From Sinonovacula constricta (lineage: Eukaryota; Mollusca; Bivalvia; Cardiida; Solecurtidae), in contig CM017559.1 in assembly GCA_007844125.1 (NCBI GenBank), positions 31,781,926 to 31,845,925 on the forward strand: a stretch of 64,000 nucleotides of DNA. Reading direction: 5' to 3'. Below are positions 57,391 to 64,000 of this stretch, one piece after another; the first letter of the stretch is position 1, and each line of letters begins with the position of its first letter. The translations under genes and the position numbers were made by a program. The notes under the pieces were generated by a model. That model made no database searches. It was not told the DNA's origin and worked only from the letters and a program-made list of their open reading frames with translations.

Positions 57391-58124
57391 TAATTTTCAG
57401 TGAGAAGCAAACTTTACACCTGTATTTCTGTGCACGTGGGACAACACCCTTATCTCTGGATTACATGCAAAACATGAACTGCGTTGCCTCAACCAGATCC
57501 TCACTGGCTGAAGTACAGTTATGTTGATCTGTTTTCCAGGACCTCTGCTCCCAACTTTTTAGGTTCATTCATATAGAGGATAGTTGTTTACTCCCAGGGG
57601 AAGCTTTCCTTAAAATCAAATTAAGATAACTGGGGAGAAAGCAGGATATGTTTCATGTGATTGTAGGTGGGCGTACCAGTAATGCTCAAACTATGTTCAG
57701 TTTGTTTTTTTGTTGTGGTTATCTCTATTTTTTTGCAGGGGAACAAAAACACTGCACATGATTGTTGAATAAATGTTTGTGCCCCTTTAAATAATGACAT
57801 TTAAAAAGCACATTCATTATTGAACAATTCTACACAGTCGGTAATGGTATTGTTCTTATTGCTATGAACAAAGTTGACAATGGAAGCGCACATTTAATCA
57901 TCGTATTTCATCAATAATTCAGCCTATTTAGCACCCATCAGGTAGCAGAATAATGTCCTCTAAAGCTTGCTGTTGCTAAATCTTAACTTTCCAAGCTCAT
58001 ACTTTCAGGCCTGGGCTAAAAGTGTAAATCTAGATAAGTCAGCACTGAATGCTCAGCATCTGCACTTTTTGCTGCTTATTTAATTAATACTCCCTAATAA
58101 GGTTTGCAGAAATGTCACTAGCAG

Positions 58125-58345
58125 GTTACTGGTAAGGTTGCTGATTTGTAACTCCTCTGACTGCTTAGCCTTTGACCGTATAGGTTTGAGTCCTGGTCGG
58201 GACTTTATGTGAGAAAGTCTTCCAGCTGACTTGTGGTGGGCTGGTGGTTCTACCCAGACATTTGTCTGGTGTCTTCCTCCACCAAATAGCTGGATGTCGC
58301 TATAATAATCATAATTGGTCTCTGCGATGTATTAAAAAACAAAAC
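58125..58345 (+). mobile_element. SINE-A copy, best preserved
   Basis: Head with GTAACTCCTCTGACTGCTTA and B box GGTTTGAGTCCTGG, body GAAAGTCTTCCAGCTGACTT, GTGGTTCTACCCAGACATTT, CTTCCTCCACCAAATAGCTG, and tail GCGATGTATTAAAAAACAAA. Confidence 0.85.
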
Positions 58346-58689
58346 AATCATCACTAGCAGGTAACTTAAGAATTAAGTGTGTTACTGATTGTTTATACTA
58401 CTGTTGTGTATTTTTGTAAGCCTTAACCAGCTTACGTATTTTTTGCATCATTAAATCTTAGGCAAAAACTTATTGTTTCAGATCAGACAGCATGTGCACT
58501 ATTTTCCACTTAGCAGCAAATGGTTAAGATCCCAAACAAACAGCTCCCAGCAGGGACCTGGCTGATCTGGGTCTACACTATTTACCTAAGCTTTATTAAG
58601 TTATTCTTAGCCAAGAGTTTGTCCCTAAGCCCCAATAAGCCAGCTTTGCACATAAAATCATTGGCAAATAACAAGTCTATATAGTTTAG

Positions 58690-58975
58690 ACTACCCAGTA
58701 GCACTGTAGGTGATACCGATTCAGGTAGATGTGGCTCTGTGTTGGATCCCTAGTCGCGAATTACCAACTTCATTAAAAATGCTAACACTCAAGTAAATAT
58801 AAGGGTAGTTCCACAACTGGTTGGCCCAGTGTCAAAATAATGTGACTGGGTGTGGTATCATGCCAGGTGTTCATGGCATGTTATACACAGTTAAGGCAGC
58901 ACTTTATCTGCTTCAAGTAGACACCATATGCGAATAACTGAGACACTGTGGGACGATAAACCCAACAAACATTTA
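58690..58975 (+). mobile_element. SINE-B copy, 5' eroded
   Basis: GGGTAGTTCCACAACTGGTT, AATAATGTGACTGGGTGTGG and GATAAACCCAACAAAC are intact. The A box is degraded and there is a deletion in the TAGTGGTATAGC block. Confidence 0.75.
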
Positions 58976-59964
58976 TAGTTTACTTAAAAAATGATGCGGG
59001 ATTAGGTTTTCTAATGTCGTTAAGTGCCTGGTGTTGTCTCCTTTAACTACTGATTGGGGTCCATTGAAGAAATGTCAGCAGGAAATCAGAGCCTGTATAT
59101 CAATACTATCTCTAGTTGTTATGGGCAACAGATGCTGCTGGCTCTGCCATGCTGGAATTATGGTGGCTATATTGTCACCTTAATGCAACAAGCCATTATC
59201 TAGCTATTTTCTCTCTGGAGTTGTGTGGTTTATGCTGTTTATGCACCATGGATGAGGCAATATCTCTACAATCAATAACAGTGTTCAATTACAGGTGATT
59301 TGGTAGAAAGTGGCCTATTTTGTTGTTGTTTTTAGATAATTGAGATTGTTTTTTTAAATGGCTGTTGTTTTTTAACAATGATTTTTTCATCCAGTTGTTT
59401 TTGCTTTCTTTTTTTTTTTTACTTTCACGGAGAGGGTATGGTTTTTATAGTGTTAACTTTAACTTTCTGGCTTTAGAAAAGAATGGTTATGGCTTTTTCT
59501 TTTTTTTTTCTCTCTTCATGAAAAATGATGAAATACCTTGACCTCTCAATGTGTTTGGATAAAAATCTTGTCAAGTTTTACTATCTACCAAAAATGTGAG
59601 ATATCATATTTACTTTTGCACTTGTATTTTGTACATACCAGTCAAAAATAGTACCCATAAACCTTTGGTGTATATAAATGGTCGGCACATTGTTCACGTA
59701 ATGAAAAAATATGAATGATTGCGACAATAAATTGGTCAATACATGTTTAAACAGTAAAGGTAGCATAATAAATTGTTTACAACATGCTAGAACAGTAATG
59801 GCAGCTCTATTTCCACATTTTCTGTGTGACTTGAGTTGCTGTTTTGACATTGAACTTGATAGAAACAGCTGCTTAGATGACTATGTAGTGTCTTGAAACC
59901 TTAAAGTCTCTGGCTAGCATGTTCTTTATCTTATCCATACAAGTATAAAATGCTTAAAATAATG

Positions 59965-60070
59965 CCTAGTTCGAACCACTGGTGAACTGATGGTCTGCTA
60001 AAAGACCTCCGCACATGACAGTTAATGTCTTGGTTAGGACTTGCGATGCCTGGCTGAGGAGTTTCACATC
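59965..60070 (-). mobile_element. SINE-A fragment
   Basis: TTCGAACCACTGGTGAACTG, AAAGACCTCCGCACATGA and GGTTAGGACTTGCGATG in reverse family order. Confidence 0.5.
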
Positions 60071-60139
60071 AGTGTGTTTTGCACTCTTAGGAATAACATT
60101 GTTTTTCTGGAGATATCATGACTTCAAATTAGCCTTGTC

Positions 60140-60312
60140 TGGGGTTTGCGACCTAGTTGGAAGAGAATTTTAATGTGCGTAGGTTTTCCATCTTATGTGC
60201 AGTGCATCAGTAGTTTTACCAATATGTAAGTGTGGGGTTCCTCCACCAATAACTAGCTTGACGTTGCCAACATGACCATAATTGTGTTGGCGTGACGTAA
60301 CAAAAAAGTTTT
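60140..60312 (+). mobile_element. SINE-A fragment
   Basis: CAGTGCATCAGTAGTTTTAC, GTTCCTCCACCAATAACTAG and the tail ACCATAATTGTGTTGGCGTG. Confidence 0.6.
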
Positions 60313-60784
60313 ATTTGCCAACAACTTCATGCGAAGGTAACGAGTAAAATTTATCAACAAATTGTCTACATTCAGATGTGACAGCTCCTATGCCTTACCA
60401 ATTCATGTTAAGCACTCTAAGAGGGGACAGAAAGAAAATTAGATAAAAACAACAACAACAAATACCTACAAGGTCATCAGTTTTCACAGAGGCTGCTGTA
60501 ACCATACTGTAATCAATGGTTACCCAGTGACGTATAGAAGGTAGTCACCTTGTTTATTCACCCAAAGAGCTGAAACAATAAACTCCCACATCCAATTCAC
60601 CAGCTTCTGAAGCCTACCTTGATCTACCTATTGTGTAAAACTGCCTGGGATTACAATAAGGTGGCGGATTGGGGGTGGGGAGAGGGGAAGTATAGCAGTG
60701 TTTGTTACCTTGTTAAGTCCTACACTCATTGGACAGAATGTGTATTGATTATAGGGATGGGATGGACTTTGCCCTCATTGTTGC

Positions 60785-60912
60785 TGATGAGCGTTAAGAG
60801 GGAAGCCACTACTACCAACTTTAAAGTCTTTGGTTTGACCAGGCCGGGGTTTGAACCCGCGACCTCCCGATCCACAAGCAGGCGCTCTACCACTTGAGCT
60901 ATTGCGGCCAGT
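60785..60912 (-). mobile_element. SINE-C tRNA-like head
   Basis: Minus strand GCCGCAATAGCTCAAGTGGT and GGTCGCGGGTTCAAACCCCG give canonical A and B boxes. The body GTAGTAGTGGCTTCCC is shared with the copy at 2.8 kb. Confidence 0.78.
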
Positions 60913-61239
60913 TATTGATTATATTTAGACAAAAAGTGTATAATCAGGCTCACATTTAGGATCAACACTATTTGGAAAGTCTTGATCACAATGTCTCTAA
61001 CCTATGTCGCTAACCTATGAAGTTGAAAGCAAAAAACTAATGATTCAGTATGAGTTATTGAGAAACGGAGCAGGTATGGGTGAACTGTTTATGTTTGCTT
61101 TTAACTACAAAGATGGCTTTTTTTTTGACATAGCCCAGTTGAGGTCTGTGACTCTGAATATGTTTGCAGAAACAGAAGAGTGAATCTGAAAACAAAATGT
61201 TGAAATGTATCCTGTAATTCGTAGTTATGATTTTAATTT

Positions 61240-61405
61240 GTCTAAATGGCGCTTGTGGCCAAATGGTTGTTTGCTGACTTGTAATTCATCTGATTCCTGG
61301 ACCTGTTTCGGTACGAGGTTTGGTTGGGGCGGTGGACTTTTTTTTGAAAAGGTCTTCCAGCTTATTGCAATGATGCGATGCAATATACATCAAAAACAAA
61401 ACAAA
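61240..61405 (+). mobile_element. SINE-A copy, internally deleted
   Basis: The head GCTTGTGGCCAAATGG and GACTTGTAATTCATCTGATT is joined via AAAAGGTCTTCCAGCTTATT directly to the tail AATGATGCGATGCAATATAC, skipping the body. Confidence 0.6.
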
Positions 61406-61757
61406 ATTGTCATATTGGTGATTTGGTCAGGTTAAACTGAGTCAGCAATATCATGTTAACTGAGCAAATATAGGATTTACTTGTAACATCTGAAAAGATC
61501 CATTGATTTTCGGGTCATGCTGTGTGCCATAGAAATGTTAACTGCTATAAGATGGCAAATAAAAGATAAGCAGAGGAACTTAACAAGCTTGTTTTATAGC
61601 AATGAAACTGTGGTGTCTGATACATGATTATAGTGTGAAGGTAATTAGGTTTGTTGTATATACAAGGTGGCATTTTTAAAATCTTAAGCACATATTGCTA
61701 TTAGGATACCAAAGCAAAATTATAGGTAAAATAATCTACCGATTCGTGCATTTTTAT

Positions 61758-61834
61758 CTGTTATGATGATGATCATGATCATGATATTAATGATAATGAT
61801 AATACTGATGATGATGACAATGATGAATGGACTG
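61758..61834. repeat. Degenerate GAT/ATC trinucleotide repeat
   Basis: TATGATGATGATCATGATCA continuing as GATAATGATAATACTGATGA and GATGACAATGATGAATGG. Confidence 0.85.
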
Positions 61835-63204
61835 ACAGACATTGTTCACTTGTAAAATAAGTAAGTCATGATTCATGTTAAGGACAAGACAGTTCAGATT
61901 AAATTTGATTAAAACATTGTCTCATTCAAAGTTACAAAAACACCTCATTAACTGATATGTTCACAGTAAATTAGGTAACAATAAATCCTGTTTCACATTA
62001 ATAACTTACACCTTCTTTTTTTATATATATTTTCTGTTTCACAATGATATTACCTCATTATTTTCTGATTAGACAGGTGTTAGCGTTATCTGGTCTAGTT
62101 GCAGGTGTGAACCCAACCTTCATAACACGCATTGTTGATCTGCCTCTATCTGTAGTTGCTGCATGTAGTTGGACTAGATCTGTCGACAAATAAAGCTCTT
62201 CAAACATGAATGAATCAGACGTAAACAAATGTTGTAGACCAGCCACTGGAGCTGTCTGATCTGGATCCAAACTGTTTTTTGTTGCTGAACATTTAGAGAG
62301 ATTTTTTCACTAAACTGTCAAACAATTGAGGTAGTTTTCAAAATTATCTTAATTTAGACTAAAGCATGAGTTTATGCAGAAATTATACCCAAATTCCACT
62401 AAGGAGGTGTAAGGTTTTGTTAATTGTATTTGATACAGACAAATGGCTTGATACCACCCTTAACGCCTATCTTGAGAGCTTACAAGCTGCATCACAAACA
62501 AAAGCACATGTTCTTGGTCTTTTGTGTAAAGGAGACCTGGCCATTTACCATGTGCTTTACACTTATTCTGATTGGATAAACCAAGTTATGTCAAAAAACA
62601 TGACTGATGTTTTTCTTTTGGTGGAACAGTCCATTGCCTTAACATTCATTGCCTTCCAGAACCGATACATGAAAACAGTAACTCCACTTACCTGCAGCAC
62701 AGAGTATCTTTACCTCCCCCCCCTTACCTCATCTCTTCTCTCTGGCCCCAGTTTGACAGCTCGTTAAGAGTCTATTCAGTAGGTGGAATATGCCTTATCC
62801 TGCTACATGTTGTTATGAACCAAACTCACAACTTTTTTTTTGTTATTTGCTAACATTGACAAAGGTAACTAGACAGGATGCTGGCAGCAAAAAGTGCAGT
62901 TTCAGATCATTTTCCTCCCAGCATGACCTGGCTTATCAGGATCTTGGCCTTTTGCTGAGCATGCTTGGTTATCTTAAGCAGGTAGAATACGACAGGTAAA
63001 TGCTGCGTGGGGCGATGTAATCTAACACTGGCTCATTTCTACACAGGCTGCTAAGGCTCAATATCCTGATAGTGCTGGGTGAACAGCCTTTCATCAGACC
63101 AATGATTGATTGATTAACACAATAATTGGAGTTTATCTCTTCTTAGCACCAACTGTGTATCCAAGCCATACATTGGCTTTTTCCCCCCGTAACTGGACCA
63201 GGCC

Positions 63205-63640
63205 CTTAGATAGCCGCAGATAGAATTTTGACTCCAGAACATGGAAGCCATAGGTTCGATCCCAGGTCATGACTTACCAGAGGAATAAAACAAGCTCTTG
63301 ACTTTAATATCTCCATAACTTATGCTCAGCCTATATGGGCTTTTTTTCACTGCCAAGGGAAGGGGCCCATGCCCTATAATTTTGGAGAAAATAATGTGAT
63401 TTTTTTCCTTTAAGGGGAATGAAAAAAACTGATGTAAAGTCACTTTTGGAGGGAAACTGCATGATTTTAAAGACATTTTCTGATGGGAAGGTGCCTGTAA
63501 TCAGCTCCTACTGAAGAAGGAAGAAAAAAAGCCCTGTACTAGTCAGCGAGATGAGGATAATGTGACTGCATGTGATATTAAAACATATGTTCAAGGTGTG
63601 TTATTTATAGTGAAAGTAGCACTGTACATCCATTACTGTC
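63205..63640 (+). mobile_element. SINE-B interrupted by repeat D
   Basis: The SINE-B head (GGTTCGATCCCAGGTCATGA) ends near 63282 and its body resumes near 63541 (AGGATAATGTGACTGCATGT). Between them, 63285-63535 matches repeat D (CCCTATAATTTTGGAGAAAA, AAAGTCACTTTTGGAGG). Confidence 0.65.
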
Positions 63641-64000
63641 ACTGGATTTTTTGCTGGGAAAAAAAGATAAACTGGACAGTTAAACTGCTCAGGGTAGACG
63701 ACTTGTGAATGTTTCTAAGAAAGAAAACATATTTTTTAGATGTCCAAATAAAGAACATATTCCCAATTTGATGCAGAGTAAATCTTATTTTACTCAACAC
63801 TTGATTTGAGTGCTCATTAGCACCATGGCATTAAGATGATCCTAAGTATCTGCAATAGCAGTCCGTGAAAAATATGAGAAAAAGCCTTCTTTTCCTGTCT
63901 GGTCTTTGGAAGATCATATCAATAGCGCATTGTTTGGTTTATGTATTATTGCCTTCAACTGTCCGGAGACACAGCAAGCTTGGCCATGTTCTTGGAAAAG

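Larger units (their letters stand above)
53056..64000 (+). other. ASH1L: ASH1L intron continuing past the window edge
   Basis: No pre-SET or SET exon was found here. The next coding sequence (human residues after DPKSRL) must lie further right. The region is dominated by SINEs and minisatellites. Confidence 0.7.

Noticed and set aside
60785..60912. A tRNA gene (A and B boxes present)
   Set aside because: The acceptor stem does not pair and a SINE body follows. The same applies to the heads at 2.8, 42.3, 57.1 and 58.1 kb.
62366..62767. A 133-codon plus-strand frame
   Set aside because: It starts inside the end of a GGTGGTATC-family repeat and has no recognisable domain or codon bias.

Overview
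This window is animal nuclear DNA: AT-rich, with intron-split genes using GT-AG splice sites, tRNA-derived SINEs, small terminal-inverted-repeat elements and minisatellites. The gene set and repeat style suggest a marine mollusc, probably a bivalve. That assignment is an inference, because no diagnostic mitochondrial or rRNA sequence is present.

Four conserved protein-coding genes can be read. (1) On the minus strand at 1048-8929 are the first six coding exons of MSH6, the mismatch-repair MutS homologue: a PCNA-binding-like motif, a PWWP domain and an acidic linker. The MutS core and ATPase lie beyond the left edge. (2) On the plus strand at 15498-16787 is a single-exon coding region for a SETD4-type SET-domain lysine methyltransferase, with at least one 5'-UTR intron. 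(3) On the minus strand at 18245-29566 is a complete nine-exon PDCD7 gene (U11/U12 snRNP 59K, minor spliceosome); the exon phases join without conflict to give 534 residues. (4) On the plus strand from 30962 past the right edge is the N-terminal half of an ASH1/ASH1L H3K36 methyltransferase: four coding exons, about 2254 residues, many AT-hooks. The AWS-SET, bromodomain, PHD and BAH exons should lie to the right of the window.

Layout: MSH6(-) and SETD4(+) are head-to-head; SETD4(+) and PDCD7(-) are tail-to-tail; PDCD7(-) and ASH1L(+) are head-to-head across about 0.4 kb, probably sharing a promoter. Three of the four genes act on or read chromatin, and the fourth is a splicing factor. There is no operon logic, only conserved housekeeping neighbours.

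The rest is intron and intergenic DNA full of repeats. I see three tRNA-derived SINE families (called A, B and C here), a TTAA-flanked piggyBac-like MITE pair at 10.7-13.1 kb (the second copy rearranged around TA microsatellites), a second TIR family ending GGTGGTATCYGACAGTTTG, a 29-bp minisatellite of about 20 units at 48.2-48.8 kb, and 40-, 57- and about 65-bp tandem arrays. Two decayed coding relics are readable: a HIRAN-like fragment upstream of SETD4 and a frameshifted zinc-finger fragment in an ASH1L intron. All family names rest on reading and memory; no database search was run.
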